Of a stretch of 64,000 nucleotides of DNA, positions 19,639-31,270 are shown one piece after another. Origin of the DNA: Pogonophryne albipinna (lineage: Eukaryota > Chordata > Actinopteri > Perciformes > Artedidraconidae); assembly GCA_028583405.1 (NCBI GenBank), contig CM053250.1, positions 40,970,230 to 41,034,229 on the forward strand, written 5' to 3'. A program made the position numbers and the translations under genes. The notes below the pieces were generated by a model. The model saw only the letters and a list, made by a program, of their open reading frames with translations. It searched no databases and had not been told where the DNA came from. Numbering within the stretch: position 1 is the stretch's first letter; each line of letters begins with the position of its first letter.

Positions 19639-22600
19639 TGTCTCAATTCAGGAGTTGTATCCTTCGGAGTACGCAGCCTACGCGGTCGACGCAGGATGCG
19701 GCCGACGAGACCGCGTAGGCTGGACCGAGCGGCCTACGAAATGAGACGGTCTAGCCTACGGAGCGCTTCGTATTTACGTCACGTGATACGCGCTGTTCGG
19801 TTGCGTTGCTCCAGCAGCCTGCTAGCTAATTAGCTGAAAAGGATCCAGAAACTTTACTTTTACATTTTTTGGAGATCACCGTCGGAGATGAAATAAAGAG
19901 AACCATGGCCAGGTAAATAAGATGAAGCTGTTCCTTTAGCCCCCAGTAATGTTACATCAGTAAGTTAACAAGTAAATTATATATAGCTGATGTAATTTAA
20001 TCATATTATTTCATATTTAAAATAAGTCTTAATTTTTCTGTACTAATAAAACAATGTTTTTTTAAATGAACAAAAGCATGTTGTATAGATTGATTGTTAA
20101 CAATATTAGTGTTCTAATCTTAATATCTGTGATGATAACAGTTTATATTCTCCTTCTTCCCCTAAACCTGCCCAGATGATGTCCCACTGACCCCAGGTCA
20201 GCACCACCGTGCCCCCCCACTCTGCTGAAATACACAATTAAACATTTTCTATGACCTATTTCTTGTATTAATAAAATGAAACTGAAGACAGTTTAATGAC
20301 CTAGAGATATCCTATTATTCCACTTCTTATGTACACATGTTGTAAATAATGGTTAAAACCTCAGTAAATGAAATAAACAATGTGTTTAACAATTACAATT
20401 TAATATTGTGTTTTCATCTTATCACAAAGTAGAGGGAAGAATATATCCATCCTCTCTCTGCAGCTTCATGTCTTCTATTATTATAACTTTCATCATTGAG
20501 ACAGAGGAAATCAATCATGTACTTTAACATCACCAGCAGTAAAACAAATATTAGCAAAAGTGTGTTTATGGAGTTGTTTATTTGTATTATATGTGCAGCA
20601 AGTATATAGAAGCAGCTGTTTGGGGAATCAGACAGACTCAAGCTATAATCGTTAGATATCTATTAAAAGAAAGGACACATACAAAATCTAATGCTGAAAG
20701 TAAGACACAAGTCTGTAGGACGGCAGTAAGCAGAGGTCTGGGTGGAGGATGCTCCTGATCGCCGTTTTGCTTTCTCCAGCACCTCGGGGGGTCCAGGTGG
20801 ATGGCAGCTCTGTCCTGATGATCCGCTGGGGTTAGGGGTCCTTCTCCAGCACCACGGGGGGTCCAGGTGGATGGCAGCTCTGTCCTGATGATCCGCTGGG
20901 GTTAGGGGTCCTTCTTGAGCACCACGGGGTGTCCAGCTGGATGACAGCTCTATCCTGATGATCCTCTGGGGTTAGGAGTCCTTCTCCAGCACCTCGGGGG
21001 GGTCCAGCTGGATGGCAGCTCTATCCTGATGATCCTCTGGGGTTAGGAGTCCTTCTCCAGCACCACGGGGTGTCCAGCTGGATGACAGCTCTATCCTGAT
21101 GATCTGCTGGGGTTAGGAGTCCTTCTCCAGCACCACGGGGTGTCCAGCTGGATGGCAGCTCTATCCTGATGATCCTCTGGGGTTAGGAGTCCTTCTCCAG
21201 CACCTCGGGGGGTCCAGGTGGATGGCAGCTCTGTCCTGATGATCCGCTGGGGTTAGGAGTCCTTCTCCAGCACCTCGGGGGGTCCAGGTGGATGGCAGCT
21301 CTATCCTGATGATCTGCTGGGGTTAGGGGTCCTTCTCCAGCACCTCGGGGGGTCCAGGTGGATGGCAGCTCTATCCTGATGATCTGCTGGGGTTAGGTGT
21401 CCTTCTCCAGCACCTCGGGGGGTCCAGGTGGATGGCAGCTCTATCCTGATGATCCGCTGGGGTTAGGGGTCCTTCTCCAGCACCTCGGGGGGTCCAGGTG
21501 GATGGCAGCTCTATCCTGATGATCTGCTGGGGTTAGGAGTCCTTCTCCAGCACCTCGGGGGGTCCAGGTGGATGGCAGCTCTATCCTGATGATCCGCTGG
21601 GGTTAGGAGTCCTTCTCCAGCACCTCGGGGGGTCCAGGTGGATGGCAGCTCTGTCCTGATGATCCGCTGGGGTTAGGTGTCCTTCTCCAGCACCTCGGGG
21701 GGTCCAGGTGGATGGCAGCTCTATCCTGATGATCCGCTGGGGTTAGGAGTCCTTCTCCAGCACCTCGGGGGGTCCAGGTGGATGGCAGCTCTATCCTGAT
21801 GATCCGCTGGGGTTAGGGGTCCTTCTCCAGCACCTCGGGGGGTCCAGGTGGATGGCAGCTCTATCCTGATGATCTGCTGGGGTTAGGTGTCCTTCTCCAG
21901 CACCTCGGGGGGTCCAGGTGGATGGCAGCTCTATCCTGATGATCCGCTGGGGTTAGGGGTCCTTCTCCAGCACCTCGGGGGGTCCAGGTGGATGGCAGCT
22001 CTATCCTGATGATCTGCTGGGGTTAGGAGTCCTTCTCCAGCACCTCGGGGGGTCCAGGTGGATGGCAGCTCTATCCTGATGATCCGCTGGGGTTAGGGGT
22101 CCTTCTCCAGCACCTCGGGGGGTCCAGGTGGATGGCAGCTCTGTCCTGATGATCCGCTGGGGTTAGGTGTCCTTCTCCAGCACCTCGGGGGGTCCAGGTG
22201 GATGGCAGCTCTATCCTGATGATCCGCTGGGGTTAGGAGTCCTTCTCCAGCACCTCGGGGGGTCCAGGTGGATGGCAGCTCTATCCTGATGATCCGCTGG
22301 GGTTAGGAGTCCTTCTCCAGCACCTCGGGGGGTCCAGGTGGATGGCAGCTCTATCCTGATGATCTGCTGGGGTTAGGTGTCCTTCTCCAGCAGATCCATT
22401 TCTCCAGAATTGTCCTAATTACAGAGAAAAACAAGAGAAAAAGAAAGAAGTGAATTAATCATATTAAACACAGGGTTGCAGAAGTATTATTGCAAAATGT
22501 AACTCAGCATTTCAGACAAACAATCCCTAAAGGATCATTTAAAATGATGTGCTGTTCTGGTTTTTAAAAACTAAAGAGATTAAATGACAGTCACACCTGT

Positions 22601-23465
22601 ATCCCTTTGACAGCACAAACTAACATCAAGCTAAAGGCTGCTGTCTATTTGTGATTGTCTTATTATTATGGAATCAGGATAAATTAAATACACTTTAACC
22701 TAAATAAAAGATGATCAAATCTGGTGGAAATATTTAAAATAGGCTTTTCTTTTAGCCCTACCTCAAAGCAGCATGAGCTGAATACAAAGGTTTTAATGTT
22801 GTCCCAAAGTTTAATAAACAGTAAAACATTGGAACATGTCAGAAAATAAATAAAGCAAACAGCAGTTACACGTCAGGGTAGCATTTTATAAATCCCACCG
22901 TACTGTCGGCTATACCGGTCTAAATGTTTTCACTTTGGTCTATGTATGTAATATAAAGTATAACTTATCTATAACAGAGCCAAGATCTCTGTATGACATT
23001 AATAAACTTCTGAATTGAATTAAAAATAAGTGTAAACAACAGTGCAGTACGTCCAGCTAGCTAGTTAGAGTCACATATTTATCCGTATTATTTAACGAAA
23101 ATGTACGTTGTAATGCCCCTTGGGTTTGACGTGTGTGACGTTAGTTATTTTGAAGTAAGTTAAAACCCAATACTCACATTTATTAGTGATTCCTCCGCTC
23201 GCTGCTGCTTTTAAATCCACTCTGCTGGGGAGACCGGAAGCCATTTCATTTGAACAAAACTCACTCGTCCCCACCGCGCATTGCATCCTGGGATATGGTA
23301 GGCCGCGGAGTGTACATCAGATGTATCCTTCAAATTGGGGAAAAGTAGGCCGCATTCGGAGGAGTCTTGTCTTTCTTTTAAATTGGGACAGCCTTCTTTC
23401 GGCGGAAGTGACGTAAGCGGTCTACGAATGCACCCTTCTAAGGATACAACCCCTGAATTGAGACA
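19639..23465. mobile_element. 3.8-kb non-autonomous DNA transposon containing a minisatellite
   Basis: Left end TGTCTCAATTCAGGAGTTGT ATCCTT at 19639; right end at 23465 is its reverse complement with one change (A/G). Subterminal parts are rich in CTACG/CGTAG words, as in a known fish family. No clear duplication of the target is seen. No transposase; 1.6 kb of the interior is the 70-bp array. It lies wholly in the pyurf intron. The small ATGGCCAG|GTAAAT at about 19903 could be a vestigial first exon. Confidence 0.75.
20771..22391. repeat. 70-bp minisatellite, 23 copies, with 7-unit higher-order repeat
   Basis: Unit of 70 bp beginning CCTTCTCCAGCACCTCGGGG and ending GCTGGGGTTAGG(A/G/T)GT. 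Copies 1-7 are more diverged. Copies 9-15 (21331-21820) and 16-22 (21821-22310) are two 490-bp blocks that show the same order of variants (GATCTG/GATCCG, CTATCC/CTGTCC, last-base A/G/T) with only two differences found by eye, in the 4th and 7th units. Period and phase were checked along the array. Confidence 0.95.
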
Positions 23466-23876
23466 CAGCCAGTGTTTACATGCTTTCTTGATGCTTAATA
23501 AAAGTCTAGTTTGTACTTTCGATACTCCGACTCCCGTCTCTCCGCACTACAATATAGCCTACTATTATTAAGCATTTCAAATTGTATTGTATTTTTTTCA
23601 TTATTTCATAGTTTTAAGTACTTAATGACGTTTTAATTGTAAAGAGTCTGTGTCTACCTGGCAGAGGACATACGTCTGTCACAAAAGGAAACAGCTGATT
23701 TTGATTTGTTGGACAACAGAGTTATAAAAAAGAAGAGCCGGTCTTCCGGTCTGTTTATTAACGCCAGAACACATCGCAAACAGAAAGGCGTGATCGGGCC
23801 GGTTCGGAGCACCAGGACACGACGCTTCGCATATATTATTGGGCTGCAATCCAAAAAAAGCCTACCTAAATGTAAA

Positions 23877-23898
23877 TGTTGTTGTTGTTGTTGTTGTT
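23877..23898. repeat. (GTT)n microsatellite
   Basis: Seven GTT units about 20 bases beyond the pyurf exon 1 donor, inside the intron. It is worth noting only for genotyping or splice-site effects. Confidence 0.9.
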
Positions 23899-23916
23899 AG
23901 TCTGTCTGTGTGTTAC

Positions 23917-24098
23917 CTGAGCGGCTTCTTGCTCAGTGGACACACCAGCAGCTCCAGCAGGGAGAGGTCAAACTGCTCCCCGTCCTTCAGCCCTGAGAGG
24001 CCCCGCAGAGACACACCGCCGGGGGTCGGCCTCCTCTGCACACCGCGGAGAACACACCCGATCTCTGTCAGCAGTCTGCTAAAAACACTCCGAACCAT
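23917..24098 (-). CDS. pyurf: Protein preY, first coding exon
   Basis: Start ATG at 24098 (CATGG context on the minus strand); donor CTCAG|GTAACA with the last exon base at 23917, phase 2. The first 30 or so residues (MVRSVFSRLLTEIGCVLRGV...) are rich in Arg and hydrophobic residues without acidic ones until Glu12, as expected of a mitochondrial presequence. The end LLELLVCPLSKKPLR is the conserved start of the Trm112-like domain. In-frame codons further upstream lack support. The intron to exon 2 is about 6.3 kb and filled with repeats. The first-cistron position means every pigy mRNA depends on this promoter, which should lie just right of 24100. Confidence 0.93.
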
Positions 24099-24249
24099 GA
24101 CCGAAACAGCGAGAAAATAGCAAACACTGCCCGACCGGAAGAAGCACAAACGCTGTGTAACCTAAATATGCAATATCACCCAGCTGCAGCCGGAGCACGA
24201 CACGCCCACCGACCCTACGGTGGCTGAGAAACGTTGATACCGTACATGG

Positions 24250-27000
24250 CAGATTAAAAACGAATTGCAAATGTTATTGGAGCATTTTAAGCAACTATTA
24301 GGCAAATAAATGAATAACCAAGTCCATGCGTTTGAGACACAACAGTATATGACTTTCAGCACAAACCATTTTGTCTAATTAATCAATTAAAACAAAAAGG
24401 TGGCTTAGTACACTTATAAGTACATATAAAATAGGGATTAATGAGATCATCTATTAATTATGTTTGTCTAACTGCTAAACATGTATTTATACATAAATGT
24501 AGATATTTATGAACATCTAAATATTGTTGTTACAGGTTTTAAGATATAAATAATCACATCATGGGGTCATTAAAGTTTCAAACAGGTTCATGTAAGGTAG
24601 GCCTACTATAACATGAAAACATGATTTTTAAAACTAATTTCTGAATCTCACATTAGCCTGTAGTTTGGTATGTTATTGATATGGGCTGGAAACCCAATCA
24701 TCATTGACTTTTTTACACCAAATTAGGAGGGCCTGTCAGGCCACTAATGAGCTCAATAATTCACATTTATTATTATAAAATATCAACTTTGAACAGAAGG
24801 GTTTAAAAACACGTTTTTAATGCAAATAAACTTGAAACATAAACCATACATTTGTCATTTCAAAATTCTCTTTTATTGTCTGCGTGAAAGCAGGCACAGT
24901 AGGCTATGAGCGAATACATATCAACATTCGAAAATTACAAAGTCGTACAATATATACCATGTGCTACTGTCTAGGATTAAGTATGATGAGAGGATTTTGT
25001 GTTTTGAATATGTAAAGAGAAAAGTTACATTTACATCAATTAAAATAAATGTATGGCAAGTATGATAAAATGAACATAATGTCAAGACATAGCCAATATG
25101 CAATCAACATGCTTGAATATAAAGGCAAGAAGAACAATAAACAGATGAACATTTAGGTTGTATGTGTAAATTGTGAACCATCTTAATACATGTAGCAGCC
25201 TAAGACAGCAAAATAAGCTTCGTTAACTGCTGCTAGAACACAGTTTTACCGTGGGGTATTTCTAACAAGACCAAAAAGATGTACAAGGCTTCCAAAACAG
25301 AAGAAACCAACTCAATACAGTATTTTAATTTCCTTCAAAATGACAAAAGCACAAATAAAAAATAAATAACAATAACATAATGTGTGATGTTAGAAATATG
25401 AATATAAGACTAACAATTACAGTATGTTTGCTAAAGGAGAATATTTTTATCTTATAAAATAATTCCTACAACATCTTCTGTATAACAAGTTCTATTTGCA
25501 AAGACCTAAAAATGTTTTTCAACGCACAAGTGAACCCTTCTCTTGCGTTCGGTCATACCCCCTTCCTATATTATTTTCGGTCAAAATTGGCCGGTGTGTT
25601 TTGCACAGTGATATCTCTGGAACCCCTTATCCCATTTTGATGGTTGACATCTCATTTGATCAGTCAAAGCAAGTAGAATCAAGGGGTGACAGACAGAATG
25701 ACACCAGGGGGGAATTTCATGTTATCATTTTGCAGTAAGTTCAAAGATAGTTTTTGAATATGAAAGTCAGCCGAATTAGTGTGGATACTGCAAGGAGACG
25801 TATTGTGTGAAAAGAAATGTAAGATGTTGTTTAATTGCTGATATATTTATGATCCACGTCACGTTTTCACTTCCTGTTTGTCTAGAAGTCTTCTCAGCAG
25901 GGCTCTATAAATAGAGAACTACGGCAGATATGTAATATTCAATGCAGCCGAACCGTGTATTACAATGCCGTTATGTGATGACTTTCAAAGAGAAAAGCAA
26001 GCACACTCGGAATAAAGTATTATTTTATTTAAAAAAATGTTTTCGGATTTCACATCGCATAAACACCAAATCCCAGCATGCATTGCGGCTAAACCATCGA
26101 ATCACCGAGCTGAGGACCTTGCCTACGTCTGTTTCCGGTATTGTTTATGACGGATGTATTTTGTTATACACACATTCCTTCACATTTAAATTTTAATTTA
26201 CATTAAAGTATTTGGTGAGGCCTACTAACATGTTTTTAAATATAACTACGGTTCTAGTTGAAGAGTTTGTAAATGAACATGAACCGAAGCTGTTGCCTGG
26301 CAACGCAATCGCACAACGTCACGTCCGTTAATTCCACATCCACACACATGGATTAACATCGATTGAATACATTAATGTAGTCTTTGTTTCTGCTAACAGA
26401 GGTGTCGACCAGCTGGGGCAACAAGAAAATCGGCGAAATCGAGTGTGACTATTAAAAAACAAATCATTATTATATTAATATTGACAATAACAACCGACCG
26501 TCGGGGTAGCATTTGCTTGGCATTTCCGGGTATTTCGCCACTCGTTAACATGGGTTAACAATACCGTGTAACTGTCACGTTTGAAGGGACGAAATCGTGA
26601 CATCTTCACGTCTCCCAGCATGGTAAATCGTCACATGTTCACGTCTTGCCGTGATACCGGGTTGCATGACGCACACCTGCACACTTGCTAGCCTGTTCCA
26701 TTCTTCGTTTTCCCAGGCTAGGAGGTATTCTTGCCAAGCTTCTGAAGGAACTCACTCGAAGGTACATGTGCAAGCCTCCTCGACATTGAGAAACACCCAG
26801 AGGCTCTGTCCTAATTACCTGATTGCATCCACCTGGGTTACTTGGCTCTACCCAATAACTTTACTTTAAACCACACTTAAAAGAATAATATAATTATACT
26901 TATGTACATGTCTACAGTATTGCAACTAATAAATGTTTTAAATAAATAAACATTCAAATGTGAAAAAATCTGATTCTTGTAAAAAAATGTGAGTACATGC
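24250..27000. other. Intergenic; upstream flank of pyurf, no gene recognised
   Basis: Mostly AT-rich. Around 25900 there is a TATA-like CTCTATAAATAG, and around 26310 CGTCACGTCC, but no coding exon follows that I can support, so I do not call a promoter. Several TCACGT words cluster at 26570-26660. Confidence 0.4.
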
Positions 27001-27019
27001 ATTGTTCCATCCGTCAAGC

Positions 27020-27258
27020 TAAGGCCCCGGCCACACGAGGACGCATACGGTCGTTGCCGTTACCGTTTTGTGTCATATAGACCATTCGGCCACACTAGGA
27101 CAACAGAATATGGCACTATACGACTACGGTAATGATAACGGGTCCCAAGGTGGATAGACCGGCATACGCAACGCTCTGGGGGGTCCAACGGCTCCGTGTG
27201 TAAGCCCTTTCCGATCATTTTCTGATAACCATGAAATAGCCCCGCCTCCCTCTCCCCC
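27020..27258. mobile_element. Half of a MITE with GGCCCCGGCCACACGAGG end
   Basis: The left terminal sequence AGGCCCCGGCCACACGAGG followed by ACGCATACGG is typical of PIF/Harbinger-like MITEs. The right half is absent here; a matching right end (CCGTATGCGTCCTCG) occurs at about 63309. The copy is cut by the CAGTGGCGCCTCC sequence at 27259. Confidence 0.45.
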
Positions 27259-27345
27259 CCAGTGGCGCCTCCAGACAATTTTCATAGGGGCCACTGAAAA
27301 TCTTGGGGTGACACTAGGTGGGGCTGTGCCCCTAATGACCCGTCA
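27259..27345. repeat. Short CAGTGGCGCC...CACTGC element fragment
   Basis: Starts CAGTGGCGCCTCCAGACAAT and ends CGTCACCACTGC, a miniature inverted-repeat fragment between the MITE half and the LINE. Confidence 0.4.
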
Positions 27346-29911
27346 CCACTGCATGTGAGAGGGTTTGACCATCGAATAGCTCTTTACGCTGATGACGTGA
27401 TTCTCTTCCTTAGAAATCTGGAGAATTCTATACCGGCTCTTATGGATCTGATTAAAGGGTTTAACCATATATCGGGTTACAAAGTAAATCATTCAAAATC
27501 CTCCATCATGCTCCTTAACTCGGAGGAAAGGTCTAACCCACCCAAACATGCTGGCCATTTTAGAACAGTAAATACTTTCACTTACTTGGGTATTCAGATT
27601 GTTCCCAAATTGGAAGATATTGTGAACTCTAACTATAATCCGACTATAGCGTCAATTTACAAATCAGTTGATAGATGGTCAAACCTTCCCATCTCTCTAA
27701 TGGGTAGAATTAATATACTCAAGATGAATGTTCTCCCCAAGCTGTTATATTTATTTCAAAACATCCCCCTGCCACCCCCACCAGATTTTTTTCATAGAAT
27801 GAAGAACATTTTTAGTATATAATTGTATATGGAATAACAGACGCCCCAGGCTCCGTTTATCTCTCTTGTACCTGCCTTATGATAGAGGAGGATTACAGTT
27901 CCCTAACATGTTGTGGTACTACTGGGCAGCTCAGCTGAGAACATTGATGTTTTACTACACAGAGGAGAGGCCTCCGGCGTGGAGGGATGTTGAGTCTTGC
28001 TCCTTAAAGCTCCCACTTCCCACTTATCTATATTCTGACAACCCTAAAAACCTTAAAAAAAACTACACCTAACCCAGTTAAAAATATGATTGGTGTCTGG
28101 CATGAGGTTAAGAAATATATGAACGAACCTTCTTCTCTCTCCTGCTTTGGCCCGATCTGGGGAAATACTCTTTTTGCGCCAGGGAATGCCGATGGAGGTT
28201 TTAGACTATGGACTGAAAAGGGGGTGGGACAGTTAAAAGACATGTTTGGAAGTGATAATGGGAAGTTTTTATCATTTGAGGAACTTGTCAGTAAACACGA
28301 TATCCCTCGTAAACATTTTTTTAAAGGTCCCATGTCATGGCCATTTCCACTGATCATAATTCCATTGTTGAGGTCTACTAGAATAGAATTATACTGTGCA
28401 ATTTTCCAAACTCACATTGGTTTCTCAAACAGCATCTCTGTAAAGTATGTGTATTCACTCTCTCCACTAAACGGCTCGTTGCAGCTCTTGCCCCCCCCTC
28501 CCTGTGAGCCCAGTGTGCTCCGATTGGTCGGGACCAGTCGGGACGTTGTGAATCGCGCTGAGCTCCGTGGAGGTGTGATTTCCTTGTTTAGCGATACACA
28601 GCGAAACACAGCCAAACTCAACCTGAACACACACCAAGTCACAGCCGAAGTAAAAACAATAAGTGTGGCTTGATATTGAGTAAGAAAAAGGTTGATAAAC
28701 GCTGTGAGAATGGGTCTGCAGAGAGAATTTCGCCGCGATCCCAACTGTCTGTTATCAGCCTGCAGCCAGGGAGGAGAAATCAGCAGAGCTGCCTGCACTG
28801 AGTGTGTGAGGAAGTCCGTGGATTGGTCAATTTGGACCAATCAGCGGGGGCTTAACGTAACGGCTCCGCGGACGTAACGTAACGGCTCCACGGATTGGTC
28901 CATTTCGTTCCGGGGACGACATGACATCATGATGTACCCGGAAGAATCAAATGGACAGTGACGTATCTCCAACGAGGCGTTTTGGGGAGGTATTTTCTGT
29001 TTTAGAGTTTTACTCGCTACATGGTGTACTTTGAGGGTTTTGACTCTGCACACCGTTTACATGCATAAAAACCTTCATAACACACAAGGGGACGGGTAAT
29101 AACCGGAAAAGCATGACATGGGACCTTTAAATATTTGCAACTCAGGAGCTTTGTAGGAGCGAACCAGGATCGACTCATGCTGGCCCCTCCTCTGTCCATA
29201 TTGGAGAAAGTTTTAATTAAAAACCCCTTTGGGAAGGGCATCATATCTGAATTTTATGATCTCCTGCTGGCGTTCTCCTCAGAATCCTCGAACTCTAGAC
29301 TCAATGCCTGGAAAACTGACTTACAGGAAGATCTAACATTGGAACAGTGGAGCACAGCTTGTAAGGCGGCCCAAACACAGACGGGTAATACGCGTCTAAA
29401 ACTTCTGCAATACAAGTGGCTAATGAGAGTGTATATTACACCAGAAAAACTGAATAAATGTAACGCTAATATCCCAGACACGTGCACCAGATGTGGGGAA
29501 GGAAAAGGCACACTGTTCCATTGTCTATGGTTATGTCCAAGAATAAAGGAATTCTGGGAAGAGGTTAGGGTAACAGTACAGAATATTTTAGTGATCAGCT
29601 TAAAGCTGGAACCAAAAATGTTCCTACTTGGCCTATATCTGGATGGACAGAACATCCAACGTTATGAACAAGCTTTTATAGATATATGTTTATTACAAGC
29701 AAAAAGAGTGATTGGCTTAACGTGGAAAAAGTTTGGCAGACCTAGTATTGCACAGTGGTTTAGGGAACTTTCTTTATGTCTGCCTTTAGAAAAAATCACT
29801 TACATTCTCAAAGACAAACAAGAACTGTTCCAGAAGGTCTGGGGACGTTTTATACAGTATACCAAGAACAACGACCTATCTCAATTTCTGAACGAACCTG
29901 GGGCAGGATAA
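27346..29911 (+). pseudogene. L1-like ORF2 C-terminal half, interrupted and frameshifted
   Basis: Shows the RT catalytic box LYADDVILFL, then GYKVNHSKS and YLGIQI (thumb region), in frame to about 27822. A frameshift near 27820 moves the reading to FIWNNRRPRLRLSLLYLP and GGLQFPNM. A further shift near 28050 precedes the stretch ending DIPRKHFFK. The frame resumes after the inserted element with YLQLRSF and runs to 29911, including the Cys/His motif CTRCGEGKGTLFHCLWLC typical of L1 ORF2. The N-terminal endonuclease is missing through 5' truncation. Dead copy. Confidence 0.85.
28325..29126. mobile_element. 802-bp TTAA-target MITE inside the LINE
   Basis: Ends AGGTCCCATGTCATG / CATGACATGGGACCT, flanked by TTAA at 28321-28324 and 29127-29130. 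Taking out the element and one TTAA restores an open LINE frame (HFFK then YLQLRS), which proves the insertion point and shows the LINE was there first. No transposase inside. Confidence 0.9.
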
Positions 29912-29945
29912 TGCGATAATGCGATAATGCGATAATGCGATAATA
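29907..29945. repeat. GATAATGC tandem repeat in the LINE 3' UTR
   Basis: Four to five 8-bp units directly after the ORF2 stop. Confidence 0.85.
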
Positions 29946-30209
29946 TGCTATAATATGTTAAAATGTAAATGACTGTGATATCCTCTGTAGAAATACGGTC
30001 CTATTGCTTGAAAACTGGATGGTTGCCGATGTATTAGAGTGCCCTTGTTGTATGTACCAATTTAATTTAGTGTTGTTATTTTTCTTTAATGTAAAGTAAA
30101 GTAATTGTCCTGTGTATATATGTATTGCTTTTGGCTCTATGTCTTCGTCCTATGTATGCGATTTTTTGTAAGCTGAAAATCAATAAGCATATTGATAAAA
30201 AAAAAAGAA

Positions 30210-31270
30210 ACTAGTGTTTATTGCATCCTATTTTAAAGGCATTTGTTTTTATACTCTACTGAAATGCAATGAAAAAAGGGTTTGATTCTATTAATTTTGT
30301 CTTTTTTATTGCACTTTGGCAGCAGATTCCTGTGTAGCTTCAGATCTGAGTTGTCTTATTAGTAAGCCTAATTTATACTTTTGTAGCAACACTATTTTTA
30401 TATAATGGCAAAGAAAGAGTCTTTTCTTTTTCCCTGTGTCATATGTGGCAGCACTGTTCAATGTTTCTTGAAAACATTACCCACTGTAGTGACGTGTGAA
30501 TAAACTCCAACTCTGTATCAACAACACTGTTGTGTAACTTCAGTTAAATACTTGTATGTGTGTAGATTAGAAAGAGGTAAGATAAAGGATCTGCAGTATT
30601 TTATGAAGTATTAATCGTACAAAGGTCAGTTTTATACAAGTAGAAGTGTGTATTTACCTGGTAGGCTGTCAGTAATGGCTACGCCTCTCTATTTGGACTG
30701 GTAGATCTCGGCAGACTGGCAACTTTAAAAGTAGCTCTCGGTTCAAAAAAGGTTGGGCACCCCTGATCTAGAGGAAAACAATGGCAAAGAGAATCACCTA
30801 CTGATATACTTTGGTTTCTTATTTTACATTTTCTGATACTATTCATCTGAAGTGAATATAATACGGATAGTTAACATTTTACTTCAAACAACATTTAAAA
30901 GAACCTTGTTTTGTGTTATGTATACATGTGTTGGTGATTTATTGTTTTGTTTTTTATATATGCTAGTTGTTCTTTCCTTTTTAAAAAGACAAATACAGCT
31001 TAATTTAAATAAGTTCCTTTATTGTAAGGCACAAAATGTTCAGCATTCTCAACACATACAATACACAACATGTTCTTCAGTTATATTATGTCTCTAGGTT
31101 ATAAATAGTTTTAGACTGAACAAAGCTGTTTGTGTCACACTGGGATCAAAGATGATTGGCATGACTTTATTAAATCAAGTTTTAAAACATGACTATTTTA
31201 TTTCAACAGGACCCAAAAACACAAGGGGTATAAAATGGTAAATGCATACTGTGATTGAACACAAAAACAC
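30210..31270. other. No gene recognised
   Basis: AT-rich. A short hAT-like scrap (AAAAAAGGTTGGGCACCCCTG, about 30746) is the only repeat motif I can point to. Confidence 0.4.

Larger units (their letters stand above)
27346..30208 (+). mobile_element. 5'-truncated L1-like LINE
   Basis: Begins inside the reverse transcriptase just before the YADD box and runs to a poly(A) tail at 30198-30208 after a roughly 290-bp 3' UTR. 5' truncation with an A-rich tail is typical of target-primed insertion. The 3' UTR opens with a short tandem repeat (GATAATGC)n at 29907-29945. Interrupted by a TTAA element at 28325-29126. Confidence 0.85.

Noticed and set aside
20771..22391. CRISPR-like or interstitial telomere array
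   Set aside because: The 70-bp units are contiguous with no spacers, so it is not CRISPR. GGGGTTAGG occurs once per unit but there is no TTAGGG run, so it is not telomeric.
25900..25930. TATA-like promoter (CTCTATAAATAG)
   Set aside because: No downstream exon, CpG island or ORF supports a gene start.
28412..28877. ORFs on both strands at 28.1-28.9 kb
   Set aside because: They lie in or run into the 802-bp TTAA element and have no conserved content.
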